Shown here: one piece after another, positions 1 through 9,300 of the stretch
Position numbering within the stretch: the stretch's first letter is position 1
Layout: every line of letters starts with the position of its first letter
Source: CALXQW01 sp031553045
GTDB taxonomy: Bacteria; Verrucomicrobiota; Verrucomicrobiia; Opitutales; Intestinicryptomonadaceae
Reading direction: 5' to 3'
Assembly: GCA_031553045.1 (NCBI GenBank)
Contig: JAVBLZ010000001.1
Coordinates: 1-64,000, forward strand
DNA length: 64,000 nucleotides
Position numbers and translations under genes: made by a program
The notes under the pieces: generated by a model
Databases searched by the model: none
The model's input: only the letters and a program-made list of their open reading frames with translations
What the model was told of the DNA's origin: nothing

Positions 1-217
1 AATATGTGCCAAAAACACTGGCAAAATCAACGCCGCCCTTTGCCCAAGAACTCTTGTCGGCACTGGGAGACACCCAGCCGAGCTGCTCTTGCACAAGCGC
101 CCTATTGGCTTCTATCTGAGGAGCTTTTTCGTAAGTTTTTATCGAAGCTGCATACGAAGATACCGCAAACGCCGCCAAGGCAATTAATGTTACTACTTTT
201 TTCAATGATGTTTTCAT
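1..217 (-). CDS. Small secreted protein, 5' part only (runs off the window)
   Basis: An ATG at 217 on the minus strand opens a frame that stays open to the window edge (72 codons visible). It begins MKTSLKKVVTLIALAAFAV and continues SSYAASIKTYEKAPQIEAN. This is a clear Sec signal peptide: a lysine-rich start, a hydrophobic core, and an AXA-like cleavage site near residues 21-24. The mature part seen so far is polar, and I do not recognise the family. The upstream stretch is almost pure A/T with no Shine-Dalgarno motif, as for several other genes here. The rest of the protein lies outside the window, so function is unknown. I am fairly sure it is real because of the signal peptide. Confidence 0.7.
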   Translation of the reverse strand, partial: MKTSLKKVVTLIALAAFAVSSYAASIKTYEKAPQIEANRALVQEQLGWVSPSADKSSWAKGGVDFASVFGTY

Positions 218-252
218 ATTTTTTATATTTTAAGTTTAATTTTGTTAATTTT

Positions 253-519
253 TTAGTTTGTTTTAGGCCTAGCCTGTTCAACCGAAAGTCCAAAAAGTGT
301 AAGTGAAATTGAGTTATATGCACCACACTCTGCAATTTTAAAGGAACTTAAAGCAGGAGCAAAAAACTTTACCCACTGCCCACGCAAACCCTTGAAGATT
401 GGAGCATTGCCCATAAAACCAATGAACAAACAACTAAATTTAGACATAACAAAATCCACACTCAAAAATTTAGAGTATGAAACATTATTTGAAACTGTAT
501 TAACTATATTATTTTCCAA
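253..519 (-). CDS. Doubtful 88-aa ORF in the gene-poor stretch
   Basis: This minus-strand frame starts with TTG at 519, preceded by an AAAGGA Shine-Dalgarno-like site five bases upstream. A TTGACA hexamer lies about 80 bases further up (rc of 596-601). It ends 35 bases before the small secreted gene at 217. The protein has no signal peptide, no evident membrane segment and no motif I recognise. The opposite strand is also open over 257-535 but lacks a start codon. It could be a real small gene, a decayed gene, or chance. Confidence 0.25.
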   Translation of the reverse strand: MENNIVNTVSNNVSYSKFLSVDFVMSKFSCLFIGFMGNAPIFKGLRGQWVKFFAPALSSFKIAECGAYNSISLTLFGLSVEQARPKTN

Positions 520-861
520 TCTTTTCCTTTGTTAGAAAGCTCTAGCCCCGAGGGCTGGAACTTATTATGGGTTCAATAATCTATATAAGTCTCGAAATGT
601 CAATATTTTTTTAGAAAAATTTTCAGATAAAATATTAATTAATATGTATATAGCTAAAGGCGCACATCCAGAAACTTTTAGAGCTTATTACATTCTAATC
701 CTTCATATTTAGAGCGTTTCAAGCACATAGCTTCTGCCTGCGCCCAAATTCACTAAGTCTTGAATACAAAAGTGTTTGGAAGAAAGCGTTACGGCTGACA
801 TAAAAAAGGCGATACTTATAAAAGCACCGCCCATTTTGGCGCAAAATTTTGTGATTTGACT
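520..861. other. Gene-poor stretch with possible gene remnant
   Basis: No convincing gene lies here. A minus-strand 41-codon frame (834 down to 709) begins MGGAFISIAFFMSAVTLSS and looks like a fragment; it has no ribosome-binding site, so I leave it as a possible remnant. At 549-561 a short hairpin (AGCCC/GGGCT) is visible without a T-run. A TTGACA box on the minus strand (rc of 596-601) could serve the 88-aa frame downstream. Confidence 0.35.
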
Positions 862-886
862 AAAAAATTAGCAATCACCTAATTGC
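862..886 (-). terminator. Probable terminator of hybrid kinase 1
   Basis: Read on the minus strand just after the kinase stop, a short stem GCAAT/ATTGC with a six-base loop is followed by TAATTTTTT. The stem is only five base pairs, so this is a modest call. Confidence 0.4.
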
Positions 887-891
887 GATAT

Positions 892-3597
892 CTAACACTG
901 ATAAAATTCTTTAAAAAATTTGTCCAACTTCTCCATGCTTAAAGGCTTTAACAAGACCTTTACAAAGGCTTCTGTTGAAAAATTATCACCAACCTCAGTA
1001 TCGGCGGTAACGGCAACTATGGGTATCCAAGGGGCAATCATAGAGAGCGATTTTGCAAACTGATCGCCATTCATCTCAGGCATCCACATATCAGTCATGA
1101 TGACGTCCGGATAATTGCCCGCCTTGGCAGCATCTAATGCGGCAAGCACAGATGTAAATGTTTCCACTTTTGCGCCCAATCTCTGAAGCATCATACCCAA
1201 AACCCTGCAATTCATTTCCACATCATCTATGACCCAAATTTTTAGATTTTCTGCCGACGTGAATTTACCAACCAATCTTTCATTTGAAACTTCCTGATGC
1301 TCTTTAAACGCCACTTTGGGCAAATCGGCAAAAAAGTCTGAACCCACGCCGACTTCGCTTTCCAGGCCTATCTTCCCGCCAAGTTTTTCAACCATTCTGA
1401 AAACTATTGCAAGACCAAGCCCCGAACCCTTCTTGGTTACATCTATTTGTCTGTGTTCAAGCTGTTCAAAGGGGTCAAAAATTTTTCCAAAATCGTCTTT
1501 ATGCACCCCTCTGCCAGTGTCCTTTACCGAGATGCGTAAATTGCAGGTGTCGTTTTCAATATCAGAAATTATGAAGGAAAGCGTAACCCCGCCAGAGTTT
1601 GTAAACTTGATGGCATTGCCTACCAAATTTAAAAGTATCTGGCGTATTGCGGTTTCGCACATGTAAATATCTTTGGGATGTTCAGGAAGGACGAAATCTA
1701 ACTTTAAACCCTTGCTTGAAGCAAGAGTTGAAAATATACTTTTAACTTCATCGCTAAAGTGCTGGATAGGAATCCAAGAGTAAACAAGATTAAGCTTGTC
1801 CGCCTCTATTTTGGAAAGCTCAAGAACGTCATTAATTATAGATAACAGCGCCGTGCCAGCCGTATTTATTGAATAAATATTCTCGAAAGATTTTGATGTT
1901 TTATCCTGATTATCCATCAAAAGCAATTCGCTTAAACCCAGTATGGCATTAAGAGGAGTGCGTATTTCGTGGCTCATGGTTGCCAAAAACAGACTCTTTG
2001 TTTTTACTGCTGCCTCCGCCGCATCTTTTGCTTTTTCAATTTCAGACTTAGCCTGATTTTGCAATGTTGTGTCAAGATCGCACTCTACGATATTCATCAG
2101 TTCGCCATCTTCGTCAAATACCGGAATTGCGATGGAAATAAAAGATTTTGTTGGAAACACAAACTCTCTTTCCACAGTCTTGCTGGTTTGCTTGACTTCT
2201 TGTATGGGACAGGCGGGAGGCGGAGCGTCCAACCCACATATTGTCCTATGACAGTCTCCGCTTAAAATATAATCTCTTGGCTTACCCCAATATCTTGCGC
2301 CGTATTCATTGATGTATAGCAGATTGCCTTCTTTATCAAAAAGGTGTATGGGTATGACTATGTTGTCCAATATGAGCATTTTTTCACGCTCGCTTGCCTT
2401 GATTTCTTGAGTATGCCGCAATCTAGTTATTGCCAAAGATAGATTTTTTGAGATTGCCTCAAAAACCTTGGCGTCCATTTCATCAAATTTTCTAGCCTCG
2501 TAATATGATGAAACAATGAAGCCCCAAAGCTTATCTTCATCCATAACCTTAGATACGATGAAAGATTTCACAACACCGTCTGCGCCTAAATTCAGGGCGT
2601 CCGGGTCTTCAAGGGGCAACGCCAAGGCATCTTCAATAAGTAAATAATTATTTTTCTTAAGCTCATCTAAAAGCATCTTAAACTGAGACATTTGCAGTAT
2701 GTAACCGCGTTTATTCAAGGCTTTAAATACCCCTTCGTCCTTGGCGCAATTATCCATTGTTACAGCGCCAGATTCATCTTCCGTAAGCTTGAATAAAGTT
2801 GTGATATCGGCAGATATTGATTGGTTTATATGCTTAATCAAATCGGCGATAAGCGTTGCCTCATCCTCATTTGAAACCAAGATAGACAAACATTCGTTTA
2901 TCACCCTCTCTCGAGCTGAAACCGACTTAAGCTCTTTAATTAATCTGGTGCGTTCATCAGAAATTTCTTGGTCTTTGGTAACGTCAACAGCCATGCCAAA
3001 TATCATGGGATTCCCCTGCCCGTCATCAATGCACGACTCCCACGTTTTGAGGGTTACGTTTTTCCCGTCGGTATGCTCGATATGCTCAACAAGATCGCCA
3101 GACTTGAACATGCCTGTTGAAAGAAAACAGTCTAGAAGGTTTTCTTCCAAATTTTTGACAATGCGGTTATTTTCATCAGGAAAACCCACTTCAACGTCAT
3201 TCTTGCCAACTACCTGAGAAGAAGAAAGCCCGAGCAGTTCCTCGCTTTTTTTGTTCCAAATAGTGTATCTAAACTCATCTTTAGGGTCTTTACAAAACAA
3301 GATGAGCGGGGCGTTTTCAAGCAGACAATCAAACATCTTGCCCTTGCGTATCAAATCATCCTCAATTTTTTTGACCGACTTTTGACCCTTCAAATAACAC
3401 TTTTCCCTATATAAATAGGCAAGAAATAGCACCGTAAAAAGAGACGCCAAAAATATCCCAACCATAACCCACAGTTGCGCACATTCCGTACAATCTCCAT
3501 TTAAAATGGAACACCCTTTAGGTTCTTGCGCCCAAGCCGCACTTGTCGCAAATGAAAAAATTAGATATAAAAAATTCTTAATACGAAATAAAAACAT
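892..3597 (-). CDS. Hybrid sensor histidine kinase / response regulator (kinase 1)
   Basis: A 901-aa membrane-bound hybrid kinase. A signal-like hydrophobic start (residues 5-22) is followed by a very short exposed loop with three cysteines (C29, C36, C39) and a membrane helix (42-62). Next come a PAS domain (about 88-205), a GAF-like region (about 235-395) and a second PAS (about 405-515). That PAS carries a cysteine cluster, C449, C454 and C463 in the context CG..(8)..CPI. The HisKA motif MSHEIRTPLN has phospho-acceptor H543. The HATPase boxes are NLVGNAIKF (N661), DTGRG (D693) and GSGLGLA. The C-terminal receiver has D791/D792, phospho-acceptor D836, T864 and K884. There is no Hpt domain, so the final phosphotransfer partner must be elsewhere. 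It is a close paralogue of the C-terminal half of the kinase at 6373. The signal is unknown; the cysteines hint at redox or metal sensing (inference). Confidence 0.93.
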   Translation of the reverse strand: MFLFRIKNFLYLIFSFATSAAWAQEPKGCSILNGDCTECAQLWVMVGIFLASLFTVLFLAYLYREKCYLKGQKSVKKIEDDLIRKGKMFDCLLENAPLILFCKDPKDEFRYTIWNKKSEELLGLSSSQVVGKNDVEVGFPDENNRIVKNLEENLLDCFLSTGMFKSGDLVEHIEHTDGKNVTLKTWESCIDDGQGNPMIFGMAVDVTKDQEISDERTRLIKELKSVSARERVINECLSILVSNEDEATLIADLIKHINQSISADITTLFKLTEDESGAVTMDNCAKDEGVFKALNKRGYILQMSQFKMLLDELKKNNYLLIEDALALPLEDPDALNLGADGVVKSFIVSKVMDEDKLWGFIVSSYYEARKFDEMDAKVFEAISKNLSLAITRLRHTQEIKASEREKMLILDNIVIPIHLFDKEGNLLYINEYGARYWGKPRDYILSGDCHRTICGLDAPPPACPIQEVKQTSKTVEREFVFPTKSFISIAIPVFDEDGELMNIVECDLDTTLQNQAKSEIEKAKDAAEAAVKTKSLFLATMSHEIRTPLNAILGLSELLLMDNQDKTSKSFENIYSINTAGTALLSIINDVLELSKIEADKLNLVYSWIPIQHFSDEVKSIFSTLASSKGLKLDFVLPEHPKDIYMCETAIRQILLNLVGNAIKFTNSGGVTLSFIISDIENDTCNLRISVKDTGRGVHKDDFGKIFDPFEQLEHRQIDVTKKGSGLGLAIVFRMVEKLGGKIGLESEVGVGSDFFADLPKVAFKEHQEVSNERLVGKFTSAENLKIWVIDDVEMNCRVLGMMLQRLGAKVETFTSVLAALDAAKAGNYPDVIMTDMWMPEMNGDQFAKSLSMIAPWIPIVAVTADTEVGDNFSTEAFVKVLLKPLSMEKLDKFFKEFYQC

Positions 3598-3666
3598 AGA
3601 TGCAGCTAAACATACAATACAAAGTATAGCGGATATATAACCTACATGACAAGAATAAATATTATA

Positions 3667-5106
3667 TTATATGGGAGACGCCAAAACAAATATTACCAAC
3701 ATAATAATCGCCAAGATATAACTTTGCTTGTCTTTCACTGCGGCAATAATTGGGTCTGAATGAACCTGCCCCCTACCTGCCAATATCCACATTCTGGAAA
3801 TAAAATAAATCAAAGGCATGCCGCCAAATATCAAGACTTGGGGTTTTTCATACCGTTGCATTGCCTCATTGTTGACAAACATTATATACAAAAGCAAAGA
3901 CGTAAAACCTGAAGCCACACCAAGCATAGCAACCAAATTTTTATCGCACATCTGATACGCCCTGCCTGCGATAAGCTCTGCGCTTGAAACCTTCCCTGAA
4001 GTGTCCATTGAGTTTATGTCCACAAAGCGTTTCAAGAAAGCGAGGCTTAAAAATATTGTTACCGAAAACGTCAAAAGCCAAAATGATATTTCAGATTCTA
4101 TTGCATCTCCACCCGCCCGTATCCTGATTGTGTAAAGACACGCCAAAGCAAGCACGTCTAAAAGAAGCATCTTTTTTAGCTTAAAACTGTAAAGCAGTGT
4201 GAGCACAAGATACACCAGCATCACATAGAAAAACTCTAACGGCAAAAAGAGACACAGCGCAAATGCAACAAGCATTAAACTTGCAGAAATCAATGCTCCG
4301 CTTGTTATGCTAAGCTCTCCAGAGGCAAGTGGACGCAGTTTTTTGTGATGATGTTTTCTGTCTGTCTCAAGATCCAACAAATCATTTATCAAATATGTTG
4401 AAGACGCACAAAATCCAAAGCAAACAAACGCACATATGCTTTCTAAAATGTTTGTAGGGTTATAATATTTATGCGCCAAAAATATGGGAACAAATATCAA
4501 CAAGTTTTTTGCCCACTGGTGCAGACGTATAGCTCTCAATATAACTTTCAGCCCGCCGTTTTTTTTGTCAAAATATGTAATTTGCTTGTCGGCAAAATTT
4601 TTCTTAACAGAGCTTTTTAGAGATTTTGAAGCATTGGCAACCAAGATATTTTTTGAGTGCTTCCAAACCTTTAAATCCGGCCAATCGTTACCTATATAGT
4701 CAAAGCCTTCTTCACCAAATTTGTCTGTCAAAAACTTCGCCTTTGCGCTAGAAACCAAATTGTGCGTTTGGCTTGAGCCAAAAACTTCTGTAAATAAATC
4801 CAGAGAAGACACCAGTTTTTTTGCCAAAGATTCCTCGCAAGCCGTTACAAGATAAAGTGCGCGCCCTGAGTTTTTTTGCTCCCGCAGATATTCAATTAAA
4901 GGCTCGTTAAATGGGACATTGTTTAAATTCCATGAGAACCTGCTAGAAAGCATGAACTTTAAGTTTGCCTTACCCTTGAGCAACCAAATGGGCGCTAGAA
5001 ATATGTACAAAACATTTTTTTTAAGCGCCCTGAAAAACAATTCTACCAAAGTATCGGTATGTATTAGTGTACCATCTAAATCTACGCAAAGAGGAATGTT
5101 TTTCAT
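3667..5106 (-). CDS. HAD phosphatase - UbiA prenyltransferase fusion (DPPR synthase-like)
   Basis: A 479-aa two-domain protein. The N-terminal ~175 residues are a HAD hydrolase with nucleophile motif DLDGTLIHTD near the start, a Thr at LVTACEE and the late motif GNDWPDLKV. The remaining ~290 residues are a polytopic UbiA-type prenyltransferase with the Mg-diphosphate motif INDLLDLETDRKH, then KLRPLASGELS, and a second acidic site near IRAGGDAIESE. The wording of the first motif resembles decaprenyl-phosphate phosphoribose synthases (Rv3806c group), which transfer phosphoribose to polyprenyl phosphate; a fused phosphatase could remove the 5-phosphate (inference). An alternative is another polyprenyl/aromatic UbiA. 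ATG at 5106 is preferred over a GTG six bases earlier. It lies downstream of the aldolase but behind a strong terminator, so it is probably transcribed separately. Confidence 0.85.
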   Translation of the reverse strand: MKNIPLCVDLDGTLIHTDTLVELFFRALKKNVLYIFLAPIWLLKGKANLKFMLSSRFSWNLNNVPFNEPLIEYLREQKNSGRALYLVTACEESLAKKLVSSLDLFTEVFGSSQTHNLVSSAKAKFLTDKFGEEGFDYIGNDWPDLKVWKHSKNILVANASKSLKSSVKKNFADKQITYFDKKNGGLKVILRAIRLHQWAKNLLIFVPIFLAHKYYNPTNILESICAFVCFGFCASSTYLINDLLDLETDRKHHHKKLRPLASGELSITSGALISASLMLVAFALCLFLPLEFFYVMLVYLVLTLLYSFKLKKMLLLDVLALACLYTIRIRAGGDAIESEISFWLLTFSVTIFLSLAFLKRFVDINSMDTSGKVSSAELIAGRAYQMCDKNLVAMLGVASGFTSLLLYIMFVNNEAMQRYEKPQVLIFGGMPLIYFISRMWILAGRGQVHSDPIIAAVKDKQSYILAIIMLVIFVLASPI

Positions 5107-5162
5107 CAGCACTTTATATCAAAATTATACCCAACCTAGTCAAACTTAAAAACCTCGTAAAA

Positions 5163-5196
5163 CAAAAATGCCCGACAAATTTCTCTGTCGGGCATT
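5163..5196 (-). terminator. Rho-independent terminator after fba
   Basis: Perfect 10-bp stem ATGCCCGACA / TGTCGGGCAT with an eight-base loop. On the minus strand it is followed by TTTTTG. It sits about 45 bases past the aldolase stop codon. Confidence 0.8.
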
Positions 5197-5239
5197 AAAA
5201 TATTTAGCGGTTACTTTTCTTAACAACAAACTTGGTCAA

Positions 5240-6232
5240 TTAGACCCTGTTTGCCGAACCAAGAACATTTACAACCTTGTGCGTATAGAGCTTCTGCAAC
5301 TCATCACGAGCAGGCCCAAGATACTTGCGTGGGTCAAACTCAGCAGGCTTTTTTGCAAAAATTTCACGCACAGCAGCCGTCATAGCCAAACGGCCGTCGC
5401 TATCTATGTTGATTTTGCAAACTGCAGATTCCGCAGCCTTGCGCAACTGATCTTCAGGAATGCCAACAGCAGCTTCAAGTTTGCCGCCGTTTGCGTTGAT
5501 AATTTCAACATACTGCTGGGGAACGCTTGATGCCCCGTGCAACACGATTGGAAACCCTGGTATGCGTTTTTCAATTTCTTGCAAAATATCAAACCTAAGC
5601 GGAGGCGGCACGAGTTTGCCTTCAGCGTTTTTTGTGCACTGCTCCGGCTTGAATTTGAATGCGCCGTGTGAAGTGCCGATGGAAATTGCCAAAGAGTCAA
5701 CCCCTGTCTTTTTTACGAAATCTTCAACTTCTTCTGGCTGAGTGTAAGAGTGGGTTTCATGAGAAACCTCGTCTTCAATGCCTGCCAAGACGCCGAGTTC
5801 GCCTTCAACAGTAACGTCATACTTGTGGGCGTATTCAACAACCTTGCTTGCAAGCTCTACATTTTGGTCATAAGGAAGCGCAGAGCCGTCTATCATAACC
5901 GATGAAAAACCGAAATCCACGCAAGATTTGCAAAGTTCAAAAGAGTCGCCATGATCCAAGTGCAAGACGATTGGAATGTTGCAGCCAAGCTCTTTTGCAT
6001 ATTCGCAAGCGCCCTGAGCCATATAGCGCAACAGAGTCTGATTTGCGTATTTGCGTGCGCCACTGGAAACCTGCAAGATAACAGGAGACTTTGTGGCAAC
6101 GCAGGCCTGTACGATAGCCTGCATTTGTTCCATATTATTGAAGTTAAACGCTGGAATCGCATACTTGCCTTCAAAGGCTTTCTTGAAAATCTCGCGCGAG
6201 TTAACCAAACCTAGTTCTTTATATGATACCAT
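5240..6232 (-). CDS. fba: Class II fructose-bisphosphate aldolase
   Basis: A 330-aa zinc-dependent aldolase that splits or forms fructose 1,6-bisphosphate in glycolysis and gluconeogenesis. Visible family signatures: AFNFNNMEQMQAI near the start, the catalytic/zinc motif VLHLDHGDSFE, the zinc-binding GELGVLAGIEDEV stretch, SIGTSHGAFKF, and VLHGASSVP. The length fits class II (about 300-350 aa). The C-terminus (PREYLGPARDEL-like KYLGPARDELQKLY) resembles the CbbA/Alcaligenes-type enzymes. I chose ATG at 6232 (MVSYKELGLV) over an upstream in-frame start, because homology-like sequence begins there. It is a single-gene unit with its own terminator. A perfect 7+1+7 palindrome lies 24 bases upstream and may be an operator. 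Confidence 0.95.
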   Translation of the reverse strand: MVSYKELGLVNSREIFKKAFEGKYAIPAFNFNNMEQMQAIVQACVATKSPVILQVSSGARKYANQTLLRYMAQGACEYAKELGCNIPIVLHLDHGDSFELCKSCVDFGFSSVMIDGSALPYDQNVELASKVVEYAHKYDVTVEGELGVLAGIEDEVSHETHSYTQPEEVEDFVKKTGVDSLAISIGTSHGAFKFKPEQCTKNAEGKLVPPPLRFDILQEIEKRIPGFPIVLHGASSVPQQYVEIINANGGKLEAAVGIPEDQLRKAAESAVCKINIDSDGRLAMTAAVREIFAKKPAEFDPRKYLGPARDELQKLYTHKVVNVLGSANRV

Positions 6233-6255
6233 AATCTTTTTGAATTGAAAAGCCA

Positions 6256-6270
6256 CATACTGACAGTATG
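6256..6270 (-). promoter_or_regulatory. Palindromic operator candidate upstream of fba
   Basis: CATACTG-A-CAGTATG is a perfect 7+1+7 inverted repeat 24 bases upstream of the aldolase ATG. A TTGAAT hexamer lies upstream at -35-like distance, so a bound repressor would cover the -10/start region. The regulator is unknown. Confidence 0.45.
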
Positions 6271-6327
6271 AATCCTAAATTCAACAAAAAATTCCAACTA
6301 AAATTTGTAAATGCTTAAAACACATTC

Positions 6328-6363
6328 CAAACAAGCATTCTCATTTTTACAAACGCTTGTTTG
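6328..6363 (-). terminator. Possible terminator of the giant kinase
   Basis: A 9-bp perfect stem (CAAACAAGC / GCTTGTTTG) with an 18-base loop lies right after the kinase stop codon on the minus strand. There is no clean T-run, only GTTTT further on, so termination is uncertain. Confidence 0.3.
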
Positions 6364-6372
6364 AGACGAGTT

Positions 6373-9300
6373 CTAGAAATTGAGTTCCTCATAAAGATTC
6401 GCCAATTTTTCCATGCTTACAGGTTTAAGAATAAGTTTCTTAAATGAATTCATAGAGAAATTAGATTGCGCCTCGGTATCTGCGGTAACCGCAACAATAG
6501 GAATGTCCGGACGTATTTTACTGAATTCGTTTGCAAATTCCTCGCCGTTCATCTCTGGCATCCAAAGGTCTGTCATGAGGAAATCGGGCGGATTGTCATT
6601 GGCTTTAAGCCTTTCAAGAGCCTTGTTTGCGCTAATCATGTAATCGCAATCTGCGCCCATTTTTTTCAGCAGCATTGAAAGTACTTTACAATTCATCTCC
6701 ACATCATCAACCACCCAAACCTTAAGGCCTTCCATAAGTTTTGCGGCGGGTAATTTATTGATGGGTTTATGCATCTTATGTTCTCTTTTTTCAATACCCG
6801 AAAATTCCAGCGTAAAGGTGCTGCCTTTGCCCACCGTGCTGTCCAAAGAAATCTTGCCGCCAAGCCTTGTAACAAGCCTTGTAACTATCGCCAAGCCCAA
6901 GCCTGTGCCCTCAGAAATATCCGACCTGCGCAAGCTAGACTGTTCAAATGCGTTGAAGATTTTTTCAAAATCCTCTTTGGGTATGCCGCGCCCCGTATCT
7001 TTGATTGCTATTTTAAAATCTATACGATTCCCGTCCACCTTTACGGTGGTCAAAGAGACACTTACACCGCCTTTTGCGGTAAATTTTATGGCGTTACCAA
7101 TTATGTTAATAAGTATCTGCCTTAGATTTGGCGTACTGAAATAAATATCGGGAAATGCGCTCTCAAGTCTGTATTTAAGTTCAAGGTTTTTCTTGGAAGC
7201 AAGGGCGGTAAATATCTGTTTTGTTTCTTCAAGCAAGACGGCCAAATTCATCCAATCATATTCTATTTCAAGCTTGTCAGCTTCAATCTTTGAAAGCTCC
7301 AAAACGTCGTTTATGATGGAAAGCAACGCCTTGCCCGCGGTATTGATTGAATCGGCATATTCATGCGTTGAAGATTTTTTATCCGTATTTTCTACGAGCA
7401 AAATTTCACTCAGCCCCAAAATTGCATTGAGCGGCGTGCGGATTTCATGGCTCATAGTCGCCAAAAACAGGCTCTTTGCCTTGTTTGAAGATTCTGCGGC
7501 AACCTTGGCAGACTCAATCTGTGTTTTTGCCTTAGTTTGCATTGTGGTATCCGTTATACATTCCACAAAATTTTTGATTTTGCCGTCTTCGCCATAAACG
7601 GGCATAACTGAAGAAATAAAACTTCTGTCAGCCAAAAAATATTCTTCCGTGTATGGTTTACCCAATTTTATGGCTTTCTTGATGGGGCAAAATTCGGGAT
7701 AGTCGTCATTGCCACAGATTGTTATATAGCACGGCGAAGACAGTATTTTTTCACGAGACTTTCCCCAATAATTTTCGGCGGCGGTATTCAAACCTATCAT
7801 ATTGCCGTCGCCATCGAAGAAATGAATTGGGCTGGATATGTTGTCAAATATTATGCTTTTTTCTTTTTCGTTGCGCTTGATAGCTTCCAGACTTATGCGG
7901 CCGACAATGGCAAGCTCCATATTGCTTGCCATGGCACGCATGAATTTTTCATCAGTCTGTGAAAATGTACGCGCCTCAAAATAGGTCATAGAAATTGTAC
8001 CCCACAAAGTGTGGTTGTGTCTTATGCCCACAAGTATAGCCGACCCAACTTCTCTGCCGCCAAAGGTAAGCCTTATGGCGTCATGCAGACCCAATTTTCT
8101 TGCATCGGGGATGATTATGCTGTCCCCCTTAAGAAGCATATCCGACCATTGCTGCGTGATGGGCATGATGAAGCCCACTTTTGAAATATTCGGGTTTGAA
8201 TCAGGATTCTTCTGCCAGAGATTGCTCAGATGCAGTTTTGAACCGTTTGGAGAAACCGTAATCAAACTTGCGATATCAGCCCCCACACACTCGCCAAGTT
8301 TTCGGAGCACATTGCGTATTATGAAATCAAAGTCTCCATCCGAAACTAACATAGACAAACACTCATTAAGAACACTTTCTCTATGTGCGAAATTTTCAAT
8401 TTCATACATAAGCAAGTCTCGTTCAGATTGAGAATTGTATGTCTGCGTCATATCCAACACCATTCCAAATATCATTGGATCCGACGTGCCTTTGCCGAAA
8501 GGTTTTCTCCAGAGCCTTGCAATAAACTCCGAACCTTCTTTGGGCTGCAACTGCTTTATGACGTCTGAAACTGCATTATTTTGAACTATCGCCTTATCTT
8601 CCCGCAGCAAATCATTTGCATTTTGAGGGAACAATTCATGTTCAACATCGCCCCTGCCGATAGCCCTTTCCTGAGGCATGTTTGTCATCTCAGCCAAATA
8701 CTTATTCCAGAGTACAAATTTGTTTGTCTTGAGGTCTTTTGCATAGATGCCAACTGGCATATTATCCAACAAATCTTCAAAGAGGAAATTCTTCGCCCTA
8801 AGCTCATTCTCGAGTTTCTTGAGTTTGGTGATATCGACAGAAATACCTATCATCAGATTTCTTGAATCTGCAAGCACACCGACTTTAGAGGTTTGCACGA
8901 AGTAGTTTTTGTCGGTTTTTGAAGTTATGTTTTCTTCAAAATTCAAAACTTTTTTGCCCTGCAACATCAGTTGCTCATCACCCTCTTTAACGACTTCATC
9001 AGAGGTTCTTTTAATCTGCAAATTTTCGTCCGTATTGCCAACAATCTCAGACCTGTCAAGCCCAAGCAACCTGCAATATTGCGGATTTGCCATTATGTAT
9101 CTATCCCCATGCGTAAGGTCTTTTACAAAAATTGAGCACGGGATATTGTCCAGAATTGTTCCCAAAAGCATTGAGCTTTCGTTATATTTACGCTCTACAT
9201 CAACCAGTGCAGACACATTCTGGGCAAAACCAAAATAGAAAGTCTTACCTGAAATCTGCATATTTTGTTTTGTTACAGAAACGTCTATATGCAAATCTTT

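Noticed and set aside
4..306. Plus-strand 100-codon open frame at the left edge
   Set aside because: It lies antisense to the partial secreted protein at 1-217, which has a clear signal peptide, and it ends in lysine-rich low-complexity sequence.
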